This document shows, one piece after another, positions 1 through 8,371 of a stretch of DNA of 64,000 bases. Position numbers and translations under genes: made by a program. Source of the DNA: Agromyces soli. GTDB lineage: Bacteria; Actinomycetota; Actinomycetes; Actinomycetales; Microbacteriaceae. Each line of letters opens with the position of its first letter. The first letter of the stretch is position 1. The stretch is from positions 186,001-250,000 of the forward strand of contig NZ_CP094533.1 of assembly GCF_022811605.1 (NCBI RefSeq), read 5' to 3'. The notes beneath the pieces were generated by a model. That model made no database searches, was not told the origin of the DNA, and worked only from the letters and a program-made list of their open reading frames with translations.

Positions 1-723
1 GCCCCGTACCAGGTCGCCACCTGGGACGACATCCCCGCCGAGCTGAAGGAGCCCTCGGGCCTCTTCGTCGGCGACTACGGCGGCTACATGTCGATCGGCT
101 ACGACTCGGCGAAGTACGCCGAGCCGGCGAGCCTCGACGCGCTGCTCGGCGCCGACTACAAGGGCGCCGTCGCGATCAACGGCGACCCGACCCAGGCGGG
201 CGCCGCGTTCGCCGCCGTGGGCCTCGCGACCGTGCAGTCGGACGGCACGCTCGACGACTTCCAGCCCGGCATCGACTTCTTCCAGCAGCTCAACCAGGCC
301 GGCAACATGCTGAAGGTCGACGTCACCACCGCGACGGTCACCTCGGGCGAGACCCCCGTCGTCTTCGACTGGGACTACCTGAACGCCGCGCACACCGCCG
401 ACAACCCGAACTGGAAGACCGTCATCCTGCCGGGCACCGGCTACGCCGGCTACTACAACCAGGCCATCAACGTGGACGCCCCGAACCCGGCGGCGGCCCG
501 GCTCTGGCAGGAGTTCCTCTACAGCGACGAGGTGCAGAACCTCTGGCTGAAGGGCGGCGCCCGCCCCGTCCGCGCCGAGGCCATGGCCGACGCCGGCACC
601 ATCGACCAGAAGCTCTTCGACGCGCTCCCCGAGGCGCCGGAGGACACGGTCGTGCCCACCGAGGAGCAGTCGACGAACGCCGGCACCCTGCTCGGCGAGA
701 AGTGGGCTGCGGCGGTCGGCTGA
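1..723 (+). CDS. ABC transporter solute-binding protein, C-terminal part (5' end outside window)
   Basis: The reading frame is open from the first base and ends with TGA at 721-723, giving 240 residues with no start visible, so the N-terminus and signal peptide lie outside the window. The protein resembles the periplasmic-binding fold of the iron/polyamine/phosphonate (AFUA/PotD-like) group: it keeps a late segment with YYNQAIN and an ARLWQEFLYSDEVQ stretch typical of that group's C-terminal lobe. It should capture a solute outside the membrane for the permeases that follow. The next gene starts 3 bp after the stop, so it is first in a tight four-gene operon. The substrate cannot be read from the sequence. 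Confidence 0.85.
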   Translation, partial: APYQVATWDDIPAELKEPSGLFVGDYGGYMSIGYDSAKYAEPASLDALLGADYKGAVAINGDPTQAGAAFAAVGLATVQSDGTLDDFQPGIDFFQQLNQAGNMLKVDVTTATVTSGETPVVFDWDYLNAAHTADNPNWKTVILPGTGYAGYYNQAINVDAPNPAAARLWQEFLYSDEVQNLWLKGGARPVRAEAMADAGTIDQKLFDALPEAPEDTVVPTEEQSTNAGTLLGEKWAAAVG

Positions 724-725
724 GC

Positions 726-1655
726 ATGACCGTCGCCGCTCCCGCGGCACCGCTCGTCGACGCCGCCGCCGGGACGGAGGAGCTCCCTCCGCCCCGGCGG
801 CGCGTCGGCTCCGGCGCCGCCGCGCTGCTCGGGCTCGTGCCCTTCGCCGCCTACCTGCTGATCTTCCTCGCGCTACCCACGATCCTGACCGTCGCGAGCG
901 GCTTCGTCGACGCCGACGGGAGCTTCACGCTCTCGAACGTCGCCGCCCTCGCCGACCCGGTGATCGTGCAGACCTTCGCGAACTCCGCCTGGCTGTCCGC
1001 GCTCACCGCCGCGGGCGGCGCGCTCCTCGGCGCGCTCGCCTGCTACGCGATGGCGGGGCTGCCCGAGACCGGCCGCACCCGCCGGATCGTCGACGCCGCG
1101 AGCGGGGTGCTCGCGCAGTTCGGCGGCGTCATGCTCGCCTTCGCCTTCATCGCGACGATCGGCCTGCAGGGGCTCGTCACGCTCACGCTGAAGGACCGTT
1201 TCGGCATCGACCTGTTCGCCGAGGGCGCCTGGATCTACGGCCTGCCCGGCCTCATCCTGCCCTACCTCTTCTTCCAGGTGCCGCTCATGGTGATCACCTT
1301 CATGCCCGCGATGAGCGCGCTCCGTCCGCAGTGGGCCGAGGCGAATCTCACGCTCGGCGGCACCCGCGCCGGCTTCTGGTGGCACATCGGCATCCCGGTC
1401 CTCGCGCCGTCGTTCCTCGCGAGCCTGCTGCTGCTGTTCGCGAACGCGTTCTCCTCGTACGCGACCGCCGCGGCCCTCGCGAGCCAGGGCTCGCAGATCG
1501 TGCCGCTGCAGATCCGCACCGCGCTCACGAGCGAGACGCTCCTCGGCCGGGAGAACCTCGCCGGCGCGCTCGCGCTCGGCATGATCGTCGTGATGGCGGC
1601 GACGATGTCGCTCTACGCCCTCGTGCAGCGCCGCGCCGCCAGGTGGCAGCGATGA
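726..1655 (+). CDS. ABC transporter permease (first of pair)
   Basis: A 309-residue integral membrane protein. After a polar N-terminal tail of about 35 residues there are six hydrophobic segments, and the EANLTLGGTRAGFWWHIGIPVLAP stretch near residues 213-236 matches the EAA loop that docks on the ABC ATPase (EAA-G-I-P pattern). ATG at 726 directly follows the stop of the binding-protein gene, and the end overlaps the second permease by ATGA. This is the binding-protein-dependent permease type used for iron, polyamines, thiamine or phosphonates; the substrate is unknown. Confidence 0.88.
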   Translation: MTVAAPAAPLVDAAAGTEELPPPRRRVGSGAAALLGLVPFAAYLLIFLALPTILTVASGFVDADGSFTLSNVAALADPVIVQTFANSAWLSALTAAGGALLGALACYAMAGLPETGRTRRIVDAASGVLAQFGGVMLAFAFIATIGLQGLVTLTLKDRFGIDLFAEGAWIYGLPGLILPYLFFQVPLMVITFMPAMSALRPQWAEANLTLGGTRAGFWWHIGIPVLAPSFLASLLLLFANAFSSYATAAALASQGSQIVPLQIRTALTSETLLGRENLAGALALGMIVVMAATMSLYALVQRRAARWQR

Positions 1656-2482
1656 ACGCCCGCGGCTTCGCCCCGCACCCCGCCGTGCGCTGGCTGATCG
1701 GGCTCGCGATCATCGTGCTGTTCGCGATCCCGATCGTGTCGATGGCGGAGTACACGCTCCGTGACGCGACGGCCGGCGGCCACTCCCTCGTGCACTGGAT
1801 CGAGCTCTTCGACCCGGCGAGGGCGGGCACGTACCGGCCGATCTGGACCGGGCTCGGCAACTCGGCCGTGCTCGCCGTCGTGACCGTCGCGATCGTGCTG
1901 CTGCTGCTCGCGCCGACGATGGTGCTCGTCGAGCTGCGCTTCCCCAAGCTGAAGCGCCCGTTCGAGTTCCTCGCGCTGCTGCCGATCTCGATCCCCGCGA
2001 TCGTGCTCGTCGTCGGCCTCGCGCCGATCTACCTCGCCATCGGCCGCACCATCGGCACCGGCATCTGGCCGCTCGCCTTCGCCTACGGCGTCACCGTGCT
2101 GCCGTTCGCGTACCGCGCCATCCAGGCCGCGATCGACGCGACCGAGCTGCGCGTCCTCGCCGAGGCGGCCCGTTCGCTCGGCGCGAGCTGGCCCGCGGTG
2201 CTCGTCCGGGTGCTCGCCCCGAACCTCCGGCCGGGGCTCCTCGCCGCCTCGCTCATCTCCGTCGCGGTCGTGCTCGGCGAGTTCACGATCGCCTCCCTGC
2301 TGAACCGGCAGAACCTGCAGACGGCGCTCGTCGTCGTCGGCAAGCAGGACCCGTACGCCTCGGTCATCCTCTCCCTCCTCGCGCTCGCCTTCGCCTTCGT
2401 GCTGCTCGTCGTCATCGGGCGCATCGGCGGCGGCACGCCGCGCGCCCGACGCTCCGCCCGACCCCCGAAGGACCAGCCATGA
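1652..2482 (+). CDS. ABC transporter permease (second of pair)
   Basis: A 276-residue inner-membrane permease with about six hydrophobic segments and an EAARSLGASWPAVLVRVLAP EAA-type loop near residues 170-190, the contact for the ATPase. ATG at 1652 overlaps the previous stop (ATGA), and its own stop overlaps the ATPase start (ATGA), so translation is coupled along the operon. The two unlike permeases probably form a heterodimeric channel. Substrate unknown. Confidence 0.88.
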   Translation: MNARGFAPHPAVRWLIGLAIIVLFAIPIVSMAEYTLRDATAGGHSLVHWIELFDPARAGTYRPIWTGLGNSAVLAVVTVAIVLLLLAPTMVLVELRFPKLKRPFEFLALLPISIPAIVLVVGLAPIYLAIGRTIGTGIWPLAFAYGVTVLPFAYRAIQAAIDATELRVLAEAARSLGASWPAVLVRVLAPNLRPGLLAASLISVAVVLGEFTIASLLNRQNLQTALVVVGKQDPYASVILSLLALAFAFVLLVVIGRIGGGTPRARRSARPPKDQP

Positions 2483-3558
2483 CCGAGACCGCCATCGCGA
2501 CCGCCGACAACGCGATCCTCGCCGGGGCCCGCGCCGGCTCGGCCGTCGCCTTCGAGGGCGTCGTCAAGGACTACGGGCAGACCCGCGTGCTGCACGGCCT
2601 CGACCTGGCGATCCAGCCCGGCGAGTTCGTCTCCCTGCTCGGCCCCTCAGGCTGCGGCAAGACGACGGCGCTGCGGGTGCTCGCCGGGCTCGAACGCGCG
2701 AACGGCGGCACCGTGCGCATCGGCGGCTCCGACGTCTCGGCGGTGCCGACGAACCGGCGCGACCTCGGCATGGTGTTCCAGGCGTACTCGCTCTTCCCGC
2801 ACCTCGACGTCACCGCGAACACCGCCTTCGGACTGCGGATGCGGAAGGTCGCGAAGCGCGAGGCCGCCGCCCGGGTGCGCGACGCCCTCGCCCTCGTCGG
2901 GCTCGCCGGCTTCGGCGAGCGCTATCCGCACCAGCTCTCCGGTGGGCAGCAGCAGCGCGTCGCCCTCGCCCGCGCGCTCGTGACCGAGCCCCGGGTGCTG
3001 CTGCTCGACGAGCCCCTGTCGGCGCTCGACGCGAAGGTGCGCGTCACCCTGCGCGACGAGATCCGCCGCATCCAGCTGCGCCTCGGCATCACCACCGTGT
3101 TCGTGACCCACGACCAGGAGGAGGCCCTCGCCGTCTCCGACCGGATCGCGGTGATGAACGCCGGGCGGATCGACCAGATCGGCACGCCGGAGGAACTCTA
3201 CCTGCGGCCGGCGACCGCGCACGTCGCCGAGTTCGTCGGCCTGTCGAGCGTGCTGCCGTGCACCGTCGGCGGCGGGGTCGCGGAGGTGCTCGGCATCCGT
3301 CTCCCCGTCGTCGGCGAGGCGGCGGATGGCCCGGCCGAGGCGTTCGTGCGGCCGGAGAACGTGCGCCTCGGCGGACCGATCGACGCGGTGGTGCTCGAGA
3401 GCACCTTCCTCGGCAGCGTGCGGCGCACCGTGCTCCGCACCGCGGGCGGGCAGCTGCTGCGCATGCAGCACGCGGTCGGCGAGCGGGTGGAGTTCGACGA
3501 GCGGGTGACGCTCGGCATCGAGCCCGCACCCGTCGCGGTGCGCCCCCGGGAGGGATGA
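2479..3558 (+). CDS. ABC transporter ATP-binding protein
   Basis: A 359-residue ATPase. Walker A is GPSGCGKTT (about residues 54-62), the signature is LSGGQQQRVALARAL, Walker B is VLLLDEPLSALD and the switch histidine lies in VFVTHDQEEA. After the nucleotide-binding domain there is a C-terminal TOBE-like region (about residues 260-350, with AEAFVRPENVRL), typical of the PotA/FbpC/PhnT class. It energises import through the two permeases encoded just upstream. The start overlaps the previous stop by 4 bp. A 92-bp gap separates it from the ectB-like gene. Confidence 0.9.
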   Translation: MTETAIATADNAILAGARAGSAVAFEGVVKDYGQTRVLHGLDLAIQPGEFVSLLGPSGCGKTTALRVLAGLERANGGTVRIGGSDVSAVPTNRRDLGMVFQAYSLFPHLDVTANTAFGLRMRKVAKREAAARVRDALALVGLAGFGERYPHQLSGGQQQRVALARALVTEPRVLLLDEPLSALDAKVRVTLRDEIRRIQLRLGITTVFVTHDQEEALAVSDRIAVMNAGRIDQIGTPEELYLRPATAHVAEFVGLSSVLPCTVGGGVAEVLGIRLPVVGEAADGPAEAFVRPENVRLGGPIDAVVLESTFLGSVRRTVLRTAGGQLLRMQHAVGERVEFDERVTLGIEPAPVAVRPREG

Positions 3559-3650
3559 CCCGGGCTTCCCGGCTGCGCGCCCGCTCTCAGGCGGAGGCTC
3601 TAGGCTCGGAGCACCGCCTTCCGTCGATCCCGCAGAGGAGTCCGTCCGCC

Positions 3651-4925
3651 ATGAGCGATGCCGCGAACCTTGACGTCTTCACCCGCCGCGAGTCCGAGGT
3701 GCGCGGCTACGTGCGCGCCTTCCCGACCGTGTTCGACCGTGCGAGCGGCTCGACCATCGTCGACGCCGACGGGCGCGAGTACCTCGACTTCTTCGCGGGC
3801 GCGGGCGTGCTGAACTACGGGCACAACAACCCGGCGTTCACCGAGGCGCTCATCGCCGAGCTCGAGCGCGGCGGCATCATGCACGGCCTCGACATGGCCA
3901 CCTCGTCCAAGCGCGCCTTCATCGAGGCCTTCGAGCGCCTCGTGCTCGAGCCCCGCGGCTTCGACCACAAGCTCCAGTTCACGGGCCCGACCGGCGCGAA
4001 CGCCGTCGAGGCCGCCCTCAAGGTCGCCCGGCAGGCCACGGGCCGGCAGACCGTCGTGGCGTTCACGAACGCCTTCCACGGGCTGAGCCTCGGCGCGCTC
4101 GCCGCGACGGGCAACAGCCACTACCGCGGCGCCGCCGGCGTCGGTCTCGACGACGTCGTGCGTCTGCCTTACGACGGCTACCTCGGCGACGGCGTCGACA
4201 CCCTCGACCTGCTCGAGAAGATGCTCGACGACCCGGGCTCGGGGCTCGACCTTCCCGCCGCCGTCATCGTCGAGGCGGTGCAGGGCGAGGGCGGCATCAA
4301 CGTCGCGAGCGTGCCGTGGCTGCAGCGGCTGCGCGCGATCACGGCGGAGCGGGGCATCCTGCTGATCCTCGACGAGATCCAGGCCGGCGTCGGCCGCACC
4401 GGCACCTTCTTCGCCTTCGAGGCCGCGAACATCGTGCCCGACCTCGTGACCGTCTCGAAGTCGATCTCGGGCTCCGGCCTGCCGATGTCGCTCGTGCTGC
4501 TGCGCCCCGAGGTCGACGTCTGGCAGCCGGGTGCGCACACCGGCACCTTCCGCGGCAACAACCTCGCCTTCGTCACCGCCCGCGTCGCGCTCGAGCGCTA
4601 CTGGGCCGACGACGCCTTCACGAGCGAGGTGGCCCGCAAGTCGGCGCTGCTGCGCGGCGAGCTCGACGCGATCGCGGCCGAGCACCCCGAGCTCGAGCTC
4701 CGAGTGCGCGGCCGCGGCCTCATGTACGGCCTCGTCTGCGAGCTCGACCGCGGGCTCGCCGGACGCATCTCGAAGGCGGCGTTCGCGCGCGGCCTCGTGA
4801 TCGAGACTTCGGGCGCGCACGACGAGGTGCTGAAGTTCCTGCCGGCGCTGACCATCAGCGACGAGGAGCTGCGCCGCGGCCTCGAGATCGTGCGCGAGAG
4901 CCTCGCCGAGGTGAAGGGGCAGTAA
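3651..4925 (+). CDS. ectB: Diaminobutyrate--2-oxoglutarate aminotransferase-like (EctB family)
   Basis: A 424-residue class III PLP aminotransferase of EctB length. It carries VFTRRESEVRGYVRAFPTVF at the N-terminus, DFFAGAGVLNYGHN, GGIMHGLDMAT and TGANAVEAALK, and the cofactor-site LDEIQAGVGRTG followed by the lysine segment VSKSISGSGLP (PLP Schiff-base lysine). EctB makes L-2,4-diaminobutyrate from aspartate semialdehyde, the first step of ectoine synthesis. No ectA or ectC lies beside it, so it may act alone or serve another amino-acceptor pathway, perhaps linked to the ABC importer upstream. ATG at 3651 is preceded by an AGAGGAG ribosome-binding site. Confidence 0.85.
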   Translation: MSDAANLDVFTRRESEVRGYVRAFPTVFDRASGSTIVDADGREYLDFFAGAGVLNYGHNNPAFTEALIAELERGGIMHGLDMATSSKRAFIEAFERLVLEPRGFDHKLQFTGPTGANAVEAALKVARQATGRQTVVAFTNAFHGLSLGALAATGNSHYRGAAGVGLDDVVRLPYDGYLGDGVDTLDLLEKMLDDPGSGLDLPAAVIVEAVQGEGGINVASVPWLQRLRAITAERGILLILDEIQAGVGRTGTFFAFEAANIVPDLVTVSKSISGSGLPMSLVLLRPEVDVWQPGAHTGTFRGNNLAFVTARVALERYWADDAFTSEVARKSALLRGELDAIAAEHPELELRVRGRGLMYGLVCELDRGLAGRISKAAFARGLVIETSGAHDEVLKFLPALTISDEELRRGLEIVRESLAEVKGQ

Positions 4926-4990
4926 CCCCGGCCCGCGCGGCAGGAGACCGCGCGCCCCGCGCCACTCCACGTGGAGCGCTGGCCCATTCG

Positions 4991-5449
4991 TCAGGTGTCC
5001 GGGCCCGGGCGCTCGACGCTGCTCCGGGGGATCGGCTCAGTGAGCATCGGCACGGTGGTTGCATCATATCTGCCGCCGCAGTCGAGCGTTCCTCCGTACC
5101 CCGCCGTAACGAGCCCCGTCCGATCCGGCGGATTGAACGACGCTCCATTGCTCCCCGCCACACAACCCCACTGCCCGGCCACCGCGTCCCAAGGCACTCG
5201 GTCCCACCAGGCGGCGCGCTCCTTCCAGTACGCGTTCCGTTCGGCGATCGACTGGCCGAAATCGACGCTCCTCGGTTCCGGGTCTGCGGCGAGAAATGCC
5301 ACGAGTTCGTCTTCGTAGCGCGCCTGATCAGCAGACGATATCGGCGCCGCAAGCCGCTCCTCCGTCGGCTTCGCGGACATCGCAACCAGTCCGCCCGCGG
5401 CAGCCAATGCGAGGATCCCGACACCACACGAGGCAATCCATCGGTTCAT
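4991..5449 (-). CDS. Secreted/anchored hypothetical protein, WW-VPWDAVA family (short paralog)
   Basis: A 152-residue protein not recognised as a named family. Residues 1-25 form a signal peptide or membrane anchor (basic start, then an Ala/Gly/Val-rich core). The middle carries ERNAYWKERAAWWDRVPWDAVA followed by QWGC; the same block recurs in the adjacent gene (NAYWREMHDWWSSVPWDAVAAQWGC), so the two are paralogs. Two cysteines (QWGC and LDCG) could form a disulfide. Start ATG 5447-5449; the gene lies 13 bp after the stop of the paralog and is probably co-transcribed with it. The region is less GC-rich and more variable in codon use than the housekeeping genes, suggesting accessory DNA. Confidence 0.6.
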   Translation of the reverse strand: MNRWIASCGVGILALAAAGGLVAMSAKPTEERLAAPISSADQARYEDELVAFLAADPEPRSVDFGQSIAERNAYWKERAAWWDRVPWDAVAGQWGCVAGSNGASFNPPDRTGLVTAGYGGTLDCGGRYDATTVPMLTEPIPRSSVERPGPDT

Positions 5450-5462
5450 GATTCGACGCTCC

Positions 5463-6224
5463 TCACATCAACGCGCAGTGCCGACCATAGGTGGCGCTTC
5501 CCACCATGAACGCGGAAGAAAAGCGGCCGCTGTAGGCGGCGCTCCCAGTCGCGTACCAGGTGGCGTAGAGGCCACCGGTCCCGAGAGTCCCGAGCGCGAT
5601 CTGGCTGCCGTTGACGCAAGACCCTGTGCCAGGCACACTGCCCAGCCGAGCTCGACCCGTAAGTGTCTTGTTGAACCCGTTCTGGAAGCTCGCCGTCAGG
5701 GTCGGACTCCCGCTTGCCGGACGAGTCAGACAGTAGTTGTCGCCGCCCGGAAAGTCGCATTGCTGAACAGCGAAGGTGCTTGCCCCATGAGCAGCGTCCA
5801 TCGCGTACTTAGCCAGTCGCGCAGTCCGGGGTTCCGGGATGCCAACTGAGCCGAGTTCAAATGACTCCAGCTCACCACTGCAGTTCGCCACGCCTCCATA
5901 CTGTGCACTCACCGCGCCGTTGGCGGAAACCAAGAGCTCCACGCTGGTTTCCCCAGCCTCGCACCCCCACTGCGCCGCCACCGCGTCCCATGGCACACTG
6001 CTCCACCAGTCGTGCATCTCCCGCCAGTACGCGTTCCATTCAGCCTGAGAAGCCTCTGCTCTCGGAGCGCTGGGCTCGGGGTTCGCTGCCCGAAATGCCG
6101 CAACCCGCTTCTCTGCATCTCGTTCGATTGCCCCTTCAGATGCGCTCGCCCCCCGCTCCAGGCCACCTCCCACCCCGAGGCCCAGCCCGATCGCCAGCGC
6201 TGCACCAACAGCTTTTCCCCACAT
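5463..6224 (-). CDS. Secreted hypothetical protein, WW-VPWDAVA family (long paralog)
   Basis: A 253-residue protein of unknown function. An N-terminal hydrophobic segment (about residues 5-28) suggests export. Residues 60-110 carry the block shared with the downstream gene (NAYW, WW, VPWDAVA, QWGC). The C-terminal 100 residues are extra: they are rich in Gly, Ser, Ala and Tyr, with cysteines at CDFPGG, NYCL, GSCV and RHCAL that could form extracellular disulfides. ATG 6222-6224 is preceded by a GGGGAG ribosome-binding site. It is the first gene of the pair. It could be a surface or secreted effector; nothing in the sequence gives an enzymatic motif. Confidence 0.6.
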   Translation of the reverse strand: MWGKAVGAALAIGLGLGVGGGLERGASASEGAIERDAEKRVAAFRAANPEPSAPRAEASQAEWNAYWREMHDWWSSVPWDAVAAQWGCEAGETSVELLVSANGAVSAQYGGVANCSGELESFELGSVGIPEPRTARLAKYAMDAAHGASTFAVQQCDFPGGDNYCLTRPASGSPTLTASFQNGFNKTLTGRARLGSVPGTGSCVNGSQIALGTLGTGGLYATWYATGSAAYSGRFSSAFMVGSATYGRHCALM

Positions 6225-6346
6225 GGCTCCCCACCCCCTTCAGCGTCATCGCATGATCCACCGCAGAGCGCGGCGTTGACATCGACGGTACATCGGGATG
6301 CCACGAAAGGGTACTCTTTTCACTTCGTCGGAGGTAGCATTCGAGC

Positions 6347-6556
6347 ATGGAATCGGACCGGAACGAGGGCGGCGGCATCCCGCCGTCGAGCGAGCCGCCG
6401 TTCCAGGCCGTCAGCCCGAACCTCGACCGCTTCTCGCGTTCCTCGCTCGACCCGGGCACGCTGAGCCGTCGCCGCATCGTGCGCGCCGGCATCGCGCTCG
6501 GGGCGCTGCTGCTCGCCATCGTGGCGGGCGTCAGCTGGTGGATCGCACTCGGCTGA
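6347..6556 (+). CDS. Small single-pass membrane protein
   Basis: A 69-residue protein: a polar, Ser/Pro-rich N-terminal half, then RRRI and one hydrophobic helix (IALGALLLAIVAGVSWWIAL) at the C-terminus, so it is likely tail-anchored with its N-terminus in the cytoplasm (positive-inside rule). ATG at 6347 is preceded by CGGAGG with good spacing. It is transcribed divergently from the secreted pair. Function unknown; the coding call rests on the ribosome-binding site and the sensible membrane topology. Confidence 0.55.
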   Translation: MESDRNEGGGIPPSSEPPFQAVSPNLDRFSRSSLDPGTLSRRRIVRAGIALGALLLAIVAGVSWWIALG

Positions 6557-6834
6557 GCCGAACCGAGCCGTCACAGCGGTTGGGCGCGACACGTCGTACG
6601 CCAGAGCGTCGCGGCCAAGTGTCGAGGTGCGGATCACGCTGCTTCCTCCAGGTGCCTGCTGAGGCGTAGGCCAATGAACGGGTGGGCTGTGGTTCGGGTT
6701 CGATGATGACCGACGCCATGCCTTCGAGGCGGGCAGCTTCGGCGGTCATGTCTGAGCCGCCGGCCCCAGGAGCTCGCCGCGAAGGACGCGGGAGAGCGGA
6801 ACGGCGGATGCCATTCGGCCAAGCGTCCGACCGG
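6557..6834. other. Intergenic stretch with no convincing gene
   Basis: These 278 bases lie between the small membrane protein and the DUF6226-like gene. A short minus-strand frame opens near 6749 but reads into low-complexity arginine-rich sequence and has no recognisable domain. It may be the remnant of a lost gene. I see no terminator or promoter that stands out. Confidence 0.4.
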
Positions 6835-7503
6835 ATGAGTCAGGATGACGGGATGGGTTCCTACATCCGCCCTCAGATCGAAGCGTCCGTGTTCCGCGAT
6901 GTTGACGGTGCCGTGATCGACTACGGGAATCGGTGGCACGGTTCGCCCCCGGAGGATACCTACTCGGTCGATACGCATCCCGAGAGGTTCGCACCGCTCC
7001 ACCTTGTCGCCGACGCCCTGATCGCGCACCTTCGAGAGACGTACGATGTCGAGATCGACGAGGGTATCGAAGCAGCGAGCGATCTGCTGCGTCCCGCATT
7101 TCATGATGTGGTGCGGGCCGTGCGGATCCGGCCCAATGACCCGAAGTGCGCATCCTTGACGTTGGTCTTCACCGCCTATCCGGGCATCTTCATGCACGCG
7201 GGCCTCTTGCACGACTTCCACTTCCCGGTCTGCGGTTGCGATGCATGCGACTCCGACTGGCAGTCCGAAGCCGGTGAACTCGAGCGGCAAGTGTTCGCGA
7301 CCGTCAGCGGCAACTACCGAGAGACGGTCGGACGCGGGGTTCGTTCCGGGGTCGAATACGCCTTCACCTATCCCGACGGCGCGAGCTCAGGAAGGTCGAA
7401 CTCTCAAGATCTTCCTGCCCGGCGCTTCGAAGTCGCCGAGCCCATCCTTCGCCGCCTTCCCAACGGATGGAATTCCTGGCCGCACTCCGCCTCAGATGCG
7501 TGA
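6835..7503 (+). CDS. DUF6226-like hypothetical protein
   Basis: A protein of about 222 residues. The core YIRPQIEASVFRDVDGAV, IDYGNRWHGSPPEDTYSV and HPERFAPLHLVADALIAHL matches what I recall of the actinobacterial DUF6226 family; no catalytic function is known. A CGCDACDSDW segment near residue 140 has two cysteines two residues apart, a possible metal or redox pair. An upstream in-frame start at 6682 adds a low-complexity arginine-rich leader, so ATG 6835 or ATG 6853 is more likely. The last 40 residues look less conserved in style and may have been altered at the boundary with the pseudogene region that follows. Confidence 0.6.
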   Translation: MSQDDGMGSYIRPQIEASVFRDVDGAVIDYGNRWHGSPPEDTYSVDTHPERFAPLHLVADALIAHLRETYDVEIDEGIEAASDLLRPAFHDVVRAVRIRPNDPKCASLTLVFTAYPGIFMHAGLLHDFHFPVCGCDACDSDWQSEAGELERQVFATVSGNYRETVGRGVRSGVEYAFTYPDGASSGRSNSQDLPARRFEVAEPILRRLPNGWNSWPHSASDA

Positions 7504-7538
7504 TCAACACCATGTAGGGACCCCAGCACTGCCTGATG

Positions 7539-7835
7539 TCACCAGCTTGCTGGCAGTTCGGGCGCCGGGGCGCCGGATGGAACCGTCCGATACTTCTTCA
7601 GCACCTGGCTCATCACGTCTCGGAAGACGGGAGCGGATGCCGGCGCGTAGCCGGAGACCGAGACGAGGTACTCGCTGCGGTACCCGCCCTGGCCGTCCGC
7701 GACCTGCGCGGTGCCCGTCTTCGCCGCGACCCGGTAGCCCGGGATGTTCCACTGATCGGCCAGCCAGTCCTCGAGGTACACCCGCTCGAGCATGGCGGTC
7801 GTCTCGTCGACCGCCTTGGCCGAGACCACCTCGCG
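7539..7835 (-). pseudogene. C-terminal remnant of a penicillin-binding protein transpeptidase
   Basis: On the minus strand the frame reads VVSAKAVDETTAMLERVYL, then YRVAAKTGTAQVAD and YRSEYLVSVSGYAP, ending with a stop at 7539. KTGTA is the third active-site motif (KTG) of the transpeptidase domain of FtsI/PBP2-type enzymes, and the following beta-strand sequence fits. Only about 95 residues survive; the SxxK and SxN motifs and the whole N-terminal part are missing. Upstream of about 7835 the frame changes into unrelated sequence, so this is a truncated, probably non-functional relic. Confidence 0.7.
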
Positions 7836-7839
7836 TGGG

Positions 7840-8240
7840 TCTGGTCCGGTTTCCCCGTCACGTCGCCGTCGGCGTCCGCGCAGCCCTGCACAAGCTGCAC
7901 CCGGCATCCGCACGCCGGCCGGCGAGCTCGAGGAGATGGTCGCGGAGGACTGCGCCGTTTGGGGAAGCCATCACGGGCGGCCAGTGGTTCGAGATGGGTT
8001 GCGAGCCGGTCGCGATTCAGGATGCCTCGGTCGAGGGCATCGCGGGTGGCGTCTGCGACGAGCGAGAGGGCACGGATGCGGATGCGGATACTTTGGGCGA
8101 CGCGCTCGAGCGCGCAACTTGCGCCATACGGGAAAGCCGCAGGCTGGTGACGCCCACGTGGGCTCCTGGGCGGTGGTGACCATGCCCCATTGGAGCTCGG
8201 CGATCTCACCCAGGCGGCATGCCACATCAGCAAAACTCAT
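7840..8240 (-). pseudogene. Frameshifted remnant of an AbiEi-like (type IV) antitoxin
   Basis: From ATG 8238-8240 the minus strand reads MSFADVACRLGEIAELQWGM then VTTAQ, which matches the N-terminal winged-helix start of AbiEi-type antitoxins as I know them. Homology then continues in another frame (ALERVAQ, then DATRDALDRGILNRDR and LATHLEPLAARDGF), a pattern like the AbiEi C-terminal part. At least one frameshift and deletions are therefore needed to rejoin it. The AbiEii nucleotidyltransferase toxin partner is not present; the PBP remnant abuts instead. Probably the scar of a lost toxin-antitoxin unit. Confidence 0.55.
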
Positions 8241-8371
8241 GCAGAAATTGCATCCATATTTGATACAAACGTGGTCCTAGCGTCATCTCACGCCGCCGGC
8301 CCAGGAGAACGACCTCAGGACTCTCGCGGTACGCTTCCTCGCCGCGCTCGACCTCGATACGACTTTGTCGG

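Noticed and set aside
6531..6749. Possible 72-residue minus-strand gene
   Set aside because: Begins plausibly (MTAEAARLEGMASVIIEPEP) but degenerates into low-complexity sequence and overlaps the small membrane protein gene.
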